Shown piece after piece: positions 51,483-60,476 of a stretch of 64,000 bases of DNA. The translations under genes were made by a program, and so were the position numbers. The stretch spans positions 1 to 64,000 of the forward strand of contig RECY01000026.1 in NCBI GenBank assembly GCA_007693785.1. The letters run 5' to 3'. The notes under the pieces were generated by a model, which had not been told where the DNA came from, searched no databases, and saw nothing but the letters and a program-made list of their open reading frames with translations. This DNA is from Phycisphaerales bacterium (GTDB taxonomy: Bacteria > Planctomycetota > Phycisphaerae > Phycisphaerales > UBA1924). Positions within the stretch are counted from its first letter, which is position 1. The number at the start of each line of letters is the position of its first letter.

Positions 51483-51616
51483 GGTGCCCCGGAAACGCGG
51501 AGCCCGCCGCGGGCGGAGCTTTTCCGGGCTTCTGGATCTCCCGTGCGGATCAAAACGGTCCGCCTTCGACATGGAAAAGCTCCGGGCGAGGACGCCCTCC
51601 GCGTTTCCATGGCACC
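51483..51616. repeat. family B inverted pair, miaA/der gap
   Basis: GGTGCCCCGGAAACGCGGAG..GCTTTTCCGGG and, after about 40 bases, ACATGGAAAAGCTCC..CGCGTTTCCATGGCACC. It occupies the divergent gap together with a family A unit. Confidence 0.85.
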
Positions 51617-51641
51617 GGGAAGGCGCGGGCACCCCCCGCCA

Positions 51642-51772
51642 TGTGCCACTGACCTCTTCTGAGAGGTCAGTGCTCCCCTTTCTCAGCCCCTCTTCTTGTG
51701 CTCATCGAGGAGGAGGGGGGAAGAGGAGAGAAGGCAGGGAGCACTGACCTTGCGGACAAGGTCAGTGGCACA
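51642..51772. repeat. family A MITE-like unit, upstream of der
   Basis: TGTGCCACTGACCTCTTCTG..GGTCAGTGCTCC, a spacer with mirror symmetry (TTTCTCAGCCCCTCTTC against GAAGAGGAGAGAA), then GAGCACTGACCTTGCGG..GTCAGTGGCACA. Confidence 0.85.
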
Positions 51773-51819
51773 TTCGGTCTCTCCGATTCGGTGTTCCGGG
51801 TTTCTCGTTCTGAGTTCCC

Positions 51820-51825
51820 TACCAT
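51820..51825 (+). promoter_or_regulatory. putative leaderless -10 box (der)
   Basis: TACCAT, 8 bases before the ATG at 51834. Confidence 0.4.
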
Positions 51826-51833
51826 CCCTTCCC

Positions 51834-53444
51834 ATGCCTGTCCCCCGCCTCGCTATCGTCGGCCGACCCAACGTCGGCAAGAGCAGCCTGCTCAACATGC
51901 TCGCCGGTCGGAAGGTGGCGATCGTCGATCCCACGCCCGGGGTGACGCGTGACCGTGTCTCGGTGCTGGTCGATCTGGAGGGGCCGGGCGGGGCGGGCGA
52001 GCCGCGGACGGTGGAGTTGACCGACACCGGTGGCTTTGGCGTGTATGTGGCCGAGGGCAAGCGGTACGACGACGTCGGGGCGGACCTGGCGACGCTGACC
52101 AAGGACATCGAGCAGCAGATCGCGCACGCGGTGGAGACGGCCGACGTAATCCTGTTCTGCATCGACAGCCAGGCCGGCATCACGCCGCAGGACGAGGAGA
52201 TCGCGCGCCTGCTCCGCGAGCGTCGCCTCGGGCCGCAGCGGGCGCGCCATGCCAAGGGCGAGGCCAAGCCCGACGCGCGGCGCGACCCGCCGGTGCGGAT
52301 CATCGCGACCAAAGTCGACGGCCCGAAGTGGGAGGCGCACGCCTACGAGCTCAGCGCGCTCGGCTTCGGCGAGCCGATGCTCTGCAGCGCCAAGAACAAC
52401 TACCTCCGGCGGACGATGACCGAGCAGCTCTACGACCTGCTGCCGGAGAAAGAGGACGACGAGCGCGGGCCGAAGGTCGACATGAAGCTCGCGGTGGTTG
52501 GCAAGCGGAACGTCGGCAAGAGCAGCCTGGTGAACGCGCTCGCGGGCGAGGACCGGATGATCGTCAGCGAGATCGCCGGCACGACGCGCGACGCGGTGGA
52601 CGTGCACGTCGAGTACGACGGGAAGTCGTTGCTGGTGATCGACACCGCCGGCACGCGGCGCAAGAAGAGCTTCCAGGACCAGATCGAGTGGTACGCCTTC
52701 GACCGCGCCAAGCGGAGCATCGAGCGGGCCGATTGCGTGCTGCTGGTGGTCGACGCGATGACGGAGATCAGCCAGGTCGACGAGCAGCTCGCGATGCTCG
52801 TGCAGAAGAGCCACAAGCCTGTGGTGATCGTGGTGAACAAGTGGGACGAGGCGAGCCGTCGGAAGAACAAGCAGGGCCGCCCCGTGACGCCGACGGATTT
52901 TGAGACCTACATCCGCCAGGCGTTGAAGGGCTTGTCGTTCGCGCCAATCGCGTGCATCAGTGCGCACACGGGGCTGAACATCCACGGGATGGTCGAGCTC
53001 GCGTTCGAGATGTTCGAGCAGTCGTCGACGCGGGTGGGCACGGGCGAGCTGAACCGGCTGATCGAGGGGATCCTGGAGCGTCGCGGGCCGAGCAACAAGC
53101 TGGGCACGCAGGCGCGGGTCTATTACGCGAGCCAAGTACGCGCGAACCCGCCGACGATCATCATGATCGTGAACAACCCGGACCTGTTCACGAACGAGTA
53201 CCGCCGGTATCTGCTGAACCGGTTCCGGGAGACGCTGCCGTTCGACGAGGTGCCGATTGAGCTGGTGATCAAGGGGCGCAGCCGCGACCCGAGCAAGCGT
53301 CGCGGCCGGACGCCGGAGACGGGCGGCGCGGTGGAGTTCGACCTCTCGGCGTTGACCGACGAGGAGTTGCTGGCCGAGCTGCGCGACGACGCGCCGAGCG
53401 AGGACGAGCTCGACGCGGACGACTGGAAAGACGAGCACGACTGA
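51834..53444 (+). CDS. der: GTPase Der (EngA), ribosome assembly
   Basis: A protein of 536 residues with two tandem G domains. First: G1 GRPNVGKSSLLNML, G2 PGVTRDRVS, G3 LTDTGGFG, G4 weak (IATKVDGPK). Second: G1 GKRNVGKSSLVNALAG, G2 AGTTRDAVDV, G3 DTAGTRRKKS, G4 VVNKWDEASR. A KH-like C-terminal domain follows (ARVYYASQVRANPPTIIMIV ... FRETLPFDEVPIELVIKGRS). An insertion rich in Arg (RLGPQRARHAKGEAKPDARR) enlarges the first domain. It is needed for 50S maturation. The start at 51834 has no Shine-Dalgarno sequence but has a nearby TACCAT box. Confidence 0.95.
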   Translation: MPVPRLAIVGRPNVGKSSLLNMLAGRKVAIVDPTPGVTRDRVSVLVDLEGPGGAGEPRTVELTDTGGFGVYVAEGKRYDDVGADLATLTKDIEQQIAHAVETADVILFCIDSQAGITPQDEEIARLLRERRLGPQRARHAKGEAKPDARRDPPVRIIATKVDGPKWEAHAYELSALGFGEPMLCSAKNNYLRRTMTEQLYDLLPEKEDDERGPKVDMKLAVVGKRNVGKSSLVNALAGEDRMIVSEIAGTTRDAVDVHVEYDGKSLLVIDTAGTRRKKSFQDQIEWYAFDRAKRSIERADCVLLVVDAMTEISQVDEQLAMLVQKSHKPVVIVVNKWDEASRRKNKQGRPVTPTDFETYIRQALKGLSFAPIACISAHTGLNIHGMVELAFEMFEQSSTRVGTGELNRLIEGILERRGPSNKLGTQARVYYASQVRANPPTIIMIVNNPDLFTNEYRRYLLNRFRETLPFDEVPIELVIKGRSRDPSKRRGRTPETGGAVEFDLSALTDEELLAELRDDAPSEDELDADDWKDEHD

Positions 53445-53486
53445 TCGCGCGTCGGGTTGCGCGGCCGTGCGGCGTCGGCGGGGGCG

Positions 53487-54884
53487 TTACGCCTTGGTCG
53501 CCGCACCCGGGAGTCGGACGCGCATCGTGGTGCCTTCTTTCCAGACGCTCTCGATGGTGACCGAGCCCCCGAGGGTGCGGGCGGCGTGCTTGACGATCGC
53601 GAGCCCGAGCCCGGTGCCGCGTCGCTCGGGCGGGCCCGTGCGCGAGGTGTTGACCTGGAAGTACCGCTCAAAGACGCGCCCCTGCTGCTCAATGGGGATG
53701 CCGATGCCGCGGTCGGCGACTTCTAGCACGGCATCGGCGCTGCCGCGTCGCGAGCCCGAGACCTTCGCCCGCACCGTCACGCTCGTGCGCTCGTAGGCGA
53801 ACTTCGTTGCGTTCTCGATCAGGTTGCGCAGGATCAGTTCGAGCAGGTGCCGGTCGGTGCGCAGCGTCTCGGCCTCCGGCTCGATCTCGAAGACCAGCGC
53901 CAGCTCGCGGTCCTCGCACACCTGCTGGAAGTGCTCGCGCATCGTCTGGGCGAGCTGCGCGAGGTCCACGTTGCTCAGCGTGGGCTGCACGTCCGGGGAC
54001 TCGAGGCGGGAGAGGTCGAGCATGTCGCTGACCATCGCCTCGAGTCGTGTGTTGTTCAGCGCGATCATGTCCAGCAGCTTTTCCCGCATCGCGGGCGTGT
54101 CGTCGCCCCAGGTGCGCAGCGTCTCGAGCGCGGCGCGGATGGACGCCAGCGGCGTGCGCAGCTCGTGGCTCGCGTTGGCGACGAAATCCGTCCGGAGCTG
54201 CACGGCCGTCGCGAGCTCGGTCACGTCGCGCAGCGTCAGCACCGCGTCGCCCGCGCTGGTGGGCTCGGCCGTCACCTCGAAGACGCCGTTGCCCCCCGGC
54301 ATCGTCAGGCGCAGGCGGCGCGTCGCCCGCTCGCCCGCGACGGCTCGCTCGCAGAGCGCGACCAGCTCGCGGTTGGTGAACAGGTCCTCGGGCAGGCTGC
54401 CGACGAGGCGGTCGGGCGTGCGCCCGAGCATTCGCTCGGCCCGCTCGTTGCAGAGCAGGACCGTGCCATCGGCGCCGAGCGCGAGCACCGGCTCGGCGAT
54501 CCCGTCGAAGATCGCCTGGAGCTCGACGAGGTCCGACTCCATGGCCGCCGTGCGCACGCGTGCGGCCTGCTCGGTGCGGCGGACCGCGGCGGCGGCGGCG
54601 CTGAACACGTCGTCCGCCGACTCCGGCGGGCCGATCGCGCCGCCCGCCAGACGCTCGGTCAGCGCCTCCAGACGCTCGGCGAGGCGCGACAGCTCGCGCT
54701 CGTGCGCCTCGGCACGCCCGCGCAGCGCCCACCACGCCAGCGCGATCGCGGCGCCCGCGGGCAGGAGCAGGCGCACGGCGTTCGGCAGCCCGAGCCACCC
54801 GCCGACGAACGCCGCGAACGCGGAGCCCGCGACCAACGCCGCCGCGATCCAGCCCGGGCTTGTCATGCGTCGGCGAAGCTTCAT
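53487..54884 (-). CDS. PhoR-like membrane histidine kinase, without adjacent regulator
   Basis: A protein of 465 residues. Two N-terminal transmembrane segments (WIAAALVAGSAFAAFVGGWL, LLLPAGAAIALAWWAL) and then a cytosolic helical region, a PAS domain (LQAIFDGIAEPVLALGADGT), the HisKA domain with the phospho-acceptor His in NASHELRTPLASIRAALETL, and HATPase_c with N-box LILRNLIENATKFA, G1 DRGIGIPIEQQ and G2 GTGLGLAIVKHAA. This is the PhoR-type layout. No response regulator is in the neighbourhood (der and holA flank it), so its partner is elsewhere. Confidence 0.9.
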   Translation of the reverse strand: MKLRRRMTSPGWIAAALVAGSAFAAFVGGWLGLPNAVRLLLPAGAAIALAWWALRGRAEAHERELSRLAERLEALTERLAGGAIGPPESADDVFSAAAAAVRRTEQAARVRTAAMESDLVELQAIFDGIAEPVLALGADGTVLLCNERAERMLGRTPDRLVGSLPEDLFTNRELVALCERAVAGERATRRLRLTMPGGNGVFEVTAEPTSAGDAVLTLRDVTELATAVQLRTDFVANASHELRTPLASIRAALETLRTWGDDTPAMREKLLDMIALNNTRLEAMVSDMLDLSRLESPDVQPTLSNVDLAQLAQTMREHFQQVCEDRELALVFEIEPEAETLRTDRHLLELILRNLIENATKFAYERTSVTVRAKVSGSRRGSADAVLEVADRGIGIPIEQQGRVFERYFQVNTSRTGPPERRGTGLGLAIVKHAARTLGGSVTIESVWKEGTTMRVRLPGAATKA

Positions 54885-54950
54885 CGCGTCTCATCGTGCA
54901 TCGGTCGGTGGTCGTCCAGCGCCCGGCACGGACGCGCAGTGGGCCGCGGC

Positions 54951-55955
54951 TTAGGAGGTCAGCGTCACCGCGAGGCGCTCGAGCGTGCGCATCGGGTCCC
55001 GACCGAGGCCGGACTTCTGGGCGTGGTCGCCGGCGACGGCCGCCTCGAGCATCGCGAGCGTCTTCGCCGGGCCCAACCGTCCGGCCTGCTGCACCAGCGC
55101 CCGCTGGCGATCGGCCGGCCAGATGCGCATCGCCTGGGCGAGCTCCGTCGCCCCCCGCCCCGCGCACGCGAGGGCGTGCAGCTTCCGCGCCACGTCCATG
55201 CACGCCCAAGAGACCAGCACCGGGCTCTCGCGCGACCGCTCGACCGCGTCGCGGAGATTGGTCAGCGCCTCCGGCGCGCTCCGGCGTGCCACCGCGTCCT
55301 GGATCGCGAACGCGCTCTCCTCGCGGCTCACGCCCACGAACTCCGCGACCAGTGCGCGATCGATCGGCACCGCATCCCCGCACGGGCTGAGCCCCGCAGC
55401 GGCCGCGAGCTTGCCGAGTTCCGAATGCAGACGCCCCAGGTCCACCCCGACCCGCTCGACGAGCAGTTCCGCCGCCTCGCGCGTCAGCACCCCGCCGTGA
55501 CGCTTCGCGCACCGCTTGATCGCCCACGCGACGGCCTGCGCCTCCCCAGGCGCCTCGCACTTGACCAGCACCCCCACCGCCTCGATCAGCCCGTCCAGCT
55601 TGCCCTTGTGCCAACGCGAGGATCGCAGCACCAGCGTCGCGCCCTCGCTCGGTTTCGCGGCGTACCGCTCGAACCGCTCGCGCGATTCCTCTTTAATGAG
55701 CTGGTCTGCGTCGTCGACCATCACCACTTTGTGCGTCGCCATCAGCCCGAAGCTGCGACACTCGTCGAGCACGTCGGCCGCCTCGCTCGAGCCGCCCGCG
55801 AAGTGCAGCACGTCCACCGCGCCGTGCGACTGCTCAAGCACGCGCACCAGCGCGGCCGAGTGCTCCGCCCGCAGAAACGCGTCCGGCCCGTGCAGCACCA
55901 CGATCCGGCACGAAGCGTCGGGCATCCTCGACGGGTTGGCGGGGCGTTTGGCCAT
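54951..55955 (-). CDS. holA: DNA polymerase III delta subunit
   Basis: A protein of 334 residues. The clamp-loader delta subunit opens the DnaN ring. Features: RIVVLHGPDAFLRAEHSAAL at the N-terminus, VVMVDDADQLIKEESRERF, GATLVLRSSRWHKGKLDGLI, and helical C-terminal domain with PVLVSWACMDVARKLHALAC and LGRDPMRTLERLAVTL. The P-loop is degenerate, as is normal for delta. The ATG at 55955 is preceded by TAAACT at 6 bases. Confidence 0.85.
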   Translation of the reverse strand: MAKRPANPSRMPDASCRIVVLHGPDAFLRAEHSAALVRVLEQSHGAVDVLHFAGGSSEAADVLDECRSFGLMATHKVVMVDDADQLIKEESRERFERYAAKPSEGATLVLRSSRWHKGKLDGLIEAVGVLVKCEAPGEAQAVAWAIKRCAKRHGGVLTREAAELLVERVGVDLGRLHSELGKLAAAAGLSPCGDAVPIDRALVAEFVGVSREESAFAIQDAVARRSAPEALTNLRDAVERSRESPVLVSWACMDVARKLHALACAGRGATELAQAMRIWPADRQRALVQQAGRLGPAKTLAMLEAAVAGDHAQKSGLGRDPMRTLERLAVTLTS

Positions 55956-55961
55956 CGGCAG

Positions 55962-55967
55962 AGTTTA
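55962..55967 (-). promoter_or_regulatory. putative leaderless -10 box (holA)
   Basis: TAAACT on the minus strand, 6 bases before the ATG at 55955. Confidence 0.5.
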
Positions 55968-56071
55968 CGCGGCAGAAGGGCACGCCGAATCCCGTCGCCG
56001 TCGCAAGCCCTTGCGCCCTCGCTCGCAACGATGCAGGGGTCGATGCTCGTTAGAACGCGGGACGCGAGCGA

Positions 56072-56404
56072 TCAGGGGCCCGGGCGGGGATCGCTGGCCG
56101 CATCCGCCGAGGCGACACTGGGCGGGGCGCCCGGGCTCGCGCGGGGCGGGTGAACCTCAACCTCCTCGATCGTCGTCCGGCGGAGCGTGACGCGGTGTCC
56201 CGCTTCGGTCGTCCGCTCGACCGCCTCGACCTCACGCCGAACCTCGCGCCGGGCGCCCGCCCCAGCGGCGGCAGAACCCTCGCCGCTGTCGGACACCCCC
56301 GGATCCGTACGGATCGCCCGCCACACGTGCCCCACCGCCTCGCCGAGCGAACGCATCAGCGTGGGACGCGGCGGCGGATTGTCACCAGGCACGCTCGGAG
56401 TCAT
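56072..56404 (-). CDS. hypothetical 110-residue protein
   Basis: The ATG at 56404 is preferred over one at 56506 because TAGGGT lies 5 bases upstream and the extension is poorly protein-like. The N-terminal half contains LMRSLGEAVGHVWRAIRTDP, a helical segment of a kind I associate with small planctomycete proteins; the second half has an Arg/Glu helix and a beta-like stretch GHRVTLRRTTIEEVEVHPP, then a disordered Pro/Ser/Asp tail. No signal peptide or catalytic motif. It is upstream of holA on the same strand with 116 bases between; function unknown. Confidence 0.55.
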   Translation of the reverse strand: MTPSVPGDNPPPRPTLMRSLGEAVGHVWRAIRTDPGVSDSGEGSAAAGAGARREVRREVEAVERTTEAGHRVTLRRTTIEEVEVHPPRASPGAPPSVASADAASDPRPGP

Positions 56405-56868
56405 CTCTAACCCTAGCCGCCACGCCGCCCCCACGAGCAGGGCGTGCACAGAGCGTCGAAGCAGGAATGCCGCCGACGCGACAAATATGAAGCATTTCTT
56501 AGCCAAACTTAAGTCGCCTGAAACAGGACGCTTAGGCTCAAAAATAAAAAAGATGAGCAGAATCCGTCACTCGGCGGTTGCACCGGTTCTGTCAATCTGG
56601 ACAATTCAGCACGGATGGACTGAGCGGCGTCGCGGTCGGCGTCGTTCAAGCATAAGGCGAGGCACTTTCCAGATACACATGCTGCGTCCGCGTGCAGGCT
56701 TTGGCTGTTTGCCAAGGCAAAATGATCGGTCTGCCCGCAGCGCATAACCAGCACGACAACGTCGGTCAATCCCGGCGCGGTGTCTATGTGGACACATTCG
56801 CCGGAGACCCAACCCTGCTCCGCGGGCGTGCGCGATCGGCACGCGCACGGAGCTCAGATCCGAAGGAA
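56405..56868. other. 464-base AT-richer gap before the 717-residue secreted protein
   Basis: No gene is called. Composition is lower in GC than the host average, with A-rich stretches (AAAAATAAAAAAG near 56539) after an imperfect stem CTTAAGTCGCCTG..AGGACGCTTAG. Short open frames exist on both strands but none is convincing. It is probably part of the same acquired segment as the gene that follows. Confidence 0.4.
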
Positions 56869-59019
56869 ATGAGCCGTGAAACGAACACGCAAGCACCCAC
56901 TCTTTCGATCGCGAGCGCCCTCGCGCTCGCGGGCGCCCTCGGCATAGCCCACGACGCGAACGCCCAGTGCCAGCACTGGAACAGCATCCTCATCGGCGAC
57001 GTCAACCTCTACGGCGTGGTGGACATCCTCGATCTCGCGATCATCTACGACAACATGGCCCTCGGGCACACCGAGGCGACGTGGCTCCAAGGCGACCTCA
57101 ACCGCGACGGCAAGGTCGATATGGATGACTTTGATCTTGCATTGGCTGCATTTTATGTGAATGCGTGCATCGATGACATCCCGCTGATCGCGGGCACCGG
57201 CACATGGACGAACACCACCTTTGACCCTGCGACAGGACGCGTGGAGTGGGACGGGGGCACTCACTGGCTCACGGTCACCACAGAATCTCTCAATAACAGA
57301 CGCCCGCTCCACGCGGACTTTCCCTTGGCCGAGCCGGATCCGCTGAATAGCACCTATGTCAAACTGATCACGCCAACGATCTCACTGCTGGAAGCACGTC
57401 CCGATGGTATGGACCTGCTTGTCGAGTGGGAACACGACGAGCCCAACTCAGACGCGATGGGCCAAGGCGCACTGCTGATTAACTCGATTCGTCTTGTGGA
57501 CAGCCTGCCAGTCGAAGGCAATGCAGGATACAGAGACTTCCGTGATCAGATTCGCAAGCATGACTACCGACCGCTTTCCGATGCCGGCAGCTCCTTTGTC
57601 GTCGCTTATCCACAGAACATGTATTCCCCGGCACATGTGTATCAAACAGAAAATTTTGATCTGGGCATTGCCGTCAAGTACGATATTCTTGCCAATCCGT
57701 ACCCCATCTTGTTTCAGCGTGGCAAGAGCGTAAATAGCACGACAGAGCGGCTTCGGATCGAACCGAATTTTGACAATCGTCATCCGGTGACCGGGCAGAG
57801 TCCAAGTAAAAACGGGCGTCCCAATCCAGACGAATTTTTAAGCTATGGTGAAACGAAATCGCTTATCGTCACGCTCCGCTTAGATCCACGCGCAGCAGTC
57901 TCCCTAAACGGCAACGACTGGATGTCCACACTGCTGCCCTATCGCCGACATTTCCGGCACCTTTACAGCGACGTGCGGTACACGCAGGATCCTCGCCCCA
58001 TGGCGGGAGCCACCATGGCATTTGCTACAAGCACGGAGCGATGTCCGGTCACGGGGAATCGGAACCCCTACGGGTTTGCGGGCGGCCTCGCCGCGATTCA
58101 TAACAGGCCGAATCAAGACGGCTTCACGGACATTGTGAATCAGAGTTGGCTTGCATCGGGAGGCTACTACGACAAAGGATGGCCCCGGATGATGCTCTGG
58201 AAGGGCTCGGGCGAGTACAACGCCGGGGGAATGGCGTGGCAGATCACCACCAACTGGAAGGCGGCGAATCAGGTCGCCAGTTCCGATCCGAGTCAGTACC
58301 GCAACGCCCCGTGCTTCAGCACCACCGATATCGAGAACAGCCTCCCCGAACTCGCCAAGATCTATAGCGATGATCCAGAAGATCCTCGCGAACTCGGGCT
58401 CTGGTGGGGACGAGCGACGCGTTACGTGCCCAACGGCTACGCTGGCACCGCGTTTGAGTGGCCCCCGGCTGGCGGCCAGTCCAATATCGACCGCAACAAC
58501 CCCATACACACCGGCTCGGCTTTCCTTGAACTCGAGGGCGCCTACGACGTGAACGCGACGTTCATCGGGCTGGACGCTTGCTTCACGCACATGCGTGCAT
58601 CCGATCTCTACTGGTGGATCGACGAGATGACCGAGGCATGGGACACCTTCGGCGAAGGGCACCCCAGCGTTCGCTTCATGACCGAGCTCGGCACCGCGGA
58701 CTTTATCCACACCAAGGCTTCTGCATTCTTTTATTACGACCTTGCGAGTGCCTACTCAGACAATACGCCACTTCCACAAAATGTCGTACTTGCTGATTTC
58801 CTGAACCCTGGACACGAGTCGTTTGGTGGCATCCAACGCCCCGGGTTCTCAGGATCGATCAACCCTACCGAGACAGGTAAAGTTGCGGAAGCGATTGTTC
58901 AAGACGGCATGATCCCCCTGATTATCCTTCCGCCGCACGAACTTACGGTGATCGATCCGACGAAGCACTACGGCGGACAGCCGTGGCTGACCACGGTGCC
59001 CAGCTCTATGCAACCTTAA
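56869..59019 (+). CDS. large secreted protein with dockerin-like repeat, atypical composition
   Basis: A protein of 716 residues from ATG 56869 (GAAGG just 2 bases before, so the ribosome site is weak). Signal peptide LSIASALALAGALGIAHDANA. Residues about 40-95 are a two-part dockerin/EF-hand-like segment: GDVNLYGVVDILDLAIIYDN and GDLNRDGKVDMDDFDLALAA. The remaining about 600 residues are unrecognised: WVEHD-like beta segments, then Trp/Tyr-rich stretches (MMLWKGSGEYNAGGMAWQIT, ASDLYWWIDEMTEAWDTFGE). The rich aromatic, Asp and Asn content suggests a carbohydrate-active or adhesive protein, but no catalytic family is recognised. The middle third (57121-57900) is clearly lower in GC than the host genes. 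Confidence 0.7.
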   Translation: MSRETNTQAPTLSIASALALAGALGIAHDANAQCQHWNSILIGDVNLYGVVDILDLAIIYDNMALGHTEATWLQGDLNRDGKVDMDDFDLALAAFYVNACIDDIPLIAGTGTWTNTTFDPATGRVEWDGGTHWLTVTTESLNNRRPLHADFPLAEPDPLNSTYVKLITPTISLLEARPDGMDLLVEWEHDEPNSDAMGQGALLINSIRLVDSLPVEGNAGYRDFRDQIRKHDYRPLSDAGSSFVVAYPQNMYSPAHVYQTENFDLGIAVKYDILANPYPILFQRGKSVNSTTERLRIEPNFDNRHPVTGQSPSKNGRPNPDEFLSYGETKSLIVTLRLDPRAAVSLNGNDWMSTLLPYRRHFRHLYSDVRYTQDPRPMAGATMAFATSTERCPVTGNRNPYGFAGGLAAIHNRPNQDGFTDIVNQSWLASGGYYDKGWPRMMLWKGSGEYNAGGMAWQITTNWKAANQVASSDPSQYRNAPCFSTTDIENSLPELAKIYSDDPEDPRELGLWWGRATRYVPNGYAGTAFEWPPAGGQSNIDRNNPIHTGSAFLELEGAYDVNATFIGLDACFTHMRASDLYWWIDEMTEAWDTFGEGHPSVRFMTELGTADFIHTKASAFFYYDLASAYSDNTPLPQNVVLADFLNPGHESFGGIQRPGFSGSINPTETGKVAEAIVQDGMIPLIILPPHELTVIDPTKHYGGQPWLTTVPSSMQP

Positions 59020-59048
59020 TCCAATAAACTAAGAGTGATCAAGAACAG

Positions 59049-59090
59049 CGCGACTCTGCCCGGTGATTCGTTGGGCGGAGTCGCGTTCTA
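59049..59090 (+). terminator. Rho-independent terminator after the secreted protein
   Basis: CGCGACTCTGCCC, loop, GGGCGGAGTCGCG (one mismatch pair), then TTCTATATTAT. Confidence 0.8.
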
Positions 59091-59118
59091 TATTATAGCA
59101 CTTGAAAACTATTGAACG

Positions 59119-59658
59119 TCAGTGCTCGCTCCGCCCGCGTCCGTCCTCGATCAGCTTCTCCAACCCCTCCGGCGTCAGGTTCTCGTGCAGTTTCTCACCG
59201 ATCAGCGCCACCGGGGCGGTGCCGCAGGAGCCAAGGCATTCGAGTTCGATGATGGTGTATTCGCCGTCTTCGGTGGTTTCGCCGACTTCGATGCCGAGTT
59301 TTTGGCAAGCGCGTTCGGTGAGGGCCGCGTGCCCGCAGAACTCGCAGGCGATGGAGCGGCAGACGGCGATGACCTGCTTGCCCTTGGGCTCGAGCCAGTA
59401 TTCCTCGTAGAAGCTGGCGCAGTCGGCGACGTCGGCCGGGCGGATGCTGAGGAACTCGGCGATCTCGCGCATCGCCTGGTAGGGGACCCAGCCGTACTCG
59501 TGCTGGATCATGTGCAGGGCCGGCATGGTGCAGGCGAGGGTCGTCTCGTAGCGCGGGATGTGCTTGTCCTGGAGCTCCTGGCGCATCGCCTCGGTGAGAT
59601 AGGGCTCGCCGCGGTCATGGACGGTCGCCCCGGCGGAGTTTTTGGTGATCCAGGCCAT
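59119..59658 (-). CDS. nuoE: NADH-quinone oxidoreductase subunit E
   Basis: A protein of 179 residues from ATG 59658. Binds a [2Fe-2S] cluster in the peripheral arm of complex I, alongside NuoF. Helical start (YETTLACTMPALHMIQHEYG), WVPYQAMREIAEFLSIRPAD, then Cys ligands in VCRSIACEFCG and ELECLGSCGTAP. An AGGAG lies about 11 bases upstream. It is 14 kb from nuoF and on the opposite strand, which is unusual. Confidence 0.93.
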   Translation of the reverse strand: MAWITKNSAGATVHDRGEPYLTEAMRQELQDKHIPRYETTLACTMPALHMIQHEYGWVPYQAMREIAEFLSIRPADVADCASFYEEYWLEPKGKQVIAVCRSIACEFCGHAALTERACQKLGIEVGETTEDGEYTIIELECLGSCGTAPVALIGEKLHENLTPEGLEKLIEDGRGRSEH

Positions 59659-59756
59659 GCTCGTCGCGCTCCTGTCGCTCTGGCCTCGGACCCGTATTGA
59701 GAGGGCCGAGGCTTTCACATCGTGATGCACCGTCGCTTCAGCGGCCGCCCGCCGAG

Positions 59757-60476
59757 TTATCCCGGGTGTCGCCCGGGGGAGTATGGTACGCCCCGAGCCG
59801 AGGCCCGCCCTTGCCCCCGCGGGGGCTCATCGACGGTGGGGTGGACCTCGAACGTCGATAGGTCGGGCGTGCGCTGCACGCTGCCGCCGCGTGGGCTGGG
59901 AACCTCAAAGAGGCTCGCGACACCGGTCGGCGTGGGTGCCCCCGGCTCGCCCCAAACGACGCACTCGAGCATCGCCCCGTTGGGGGCCGACAGCAGGACC
60001 CAGTCCCCCGCGTTCGCCAGCCCGACCGCCCGGTTGGTGTTCCGCGTTGTGAAGACCCAGGTGTCGAGGCGGTCGTCCCTGCCCCGCGGCCCGCGCCGCT
60101 CGTCCCCCGGTGGCACCCGCCACGACTGCTGCAACCCGTTGAACACCACGACCACGTCGCCCGGCGCGAGCTCGAAGGGCGGGAACGTGAACCGCCACCG
60201 GTTCCGCTCCGGCGGGTGCCCGTCCACGATCGTGTAGCCGGCGAGCTGGATCGGGACGTCGTGCGGGTTGAACAGCTCGACAAACTCGTCGCCGATCGCG
60301 TCGCGGTTCCCATCCAGGTTCGCGTCGCCTACGAGCGGGTCGCGCGGATCGCTCGGCACGTTGAACAGCACCTCGCTGATAATCGGGTGACGGTCGGCGC
60401 GGGCGGGTTGCTGGGCCAGTTCGCCCGCCCCCATCAGCCACACCGCGACCGAAGCCGACGCGATCGCGCTGATCAC
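59757..60476 (-). CDS. secreted lamin-tail-domain (LTD) protein
   Basis: A protein of 239 residues with GTG start at 60476, overlapping the stop of the upstream amidohydrolase (GTGA). The N-terminus is a signal-like helix (AIASASVAVWLMGAGELA). The LTD fold: IISEVLFNV, the insertion VGDANLDGNRDAIGDEFVEL, FNPHDVPIQLAGYTIVDG, FTFPPFELAPGDVVVVFNG, AGDWVLLSAPNG. The DANLDGNRDAIGDE loop is calcium-binding-like. LTDs often occur in extracellular or periplasmic proteins. It is likely co-transcribed with the amidohydrolase genes, but a functional link is unknown. Confidence 0.75.
   Translation of the reverse strand: MISAIASASVAVWLMGAGELAQQPARADRHPIISEVLFNVPSDPRDPLVGDANLDGNRDAIGDEFVELFNPHDVPIQLAGYTIVDGHPPERNRWRFTFPPFELAPGDVVVVFNGLQQSWRVPPGDERRGPRGRDDRLDTWVFTTRNTNRAVGLANAGDWVLLSAPNGAMLECVVWGEPGAPTPTGVASLFEVPSPRGGSVQRTPDLSTFEVHPTVDEPPRGQGRASARGVPYSPGRHPG

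Noticed and set aside
56509-56769. 86-codon minus-strand frame in the AT-richer gap
   Set aside because: No ribosome site, no domain signal and no support from context.
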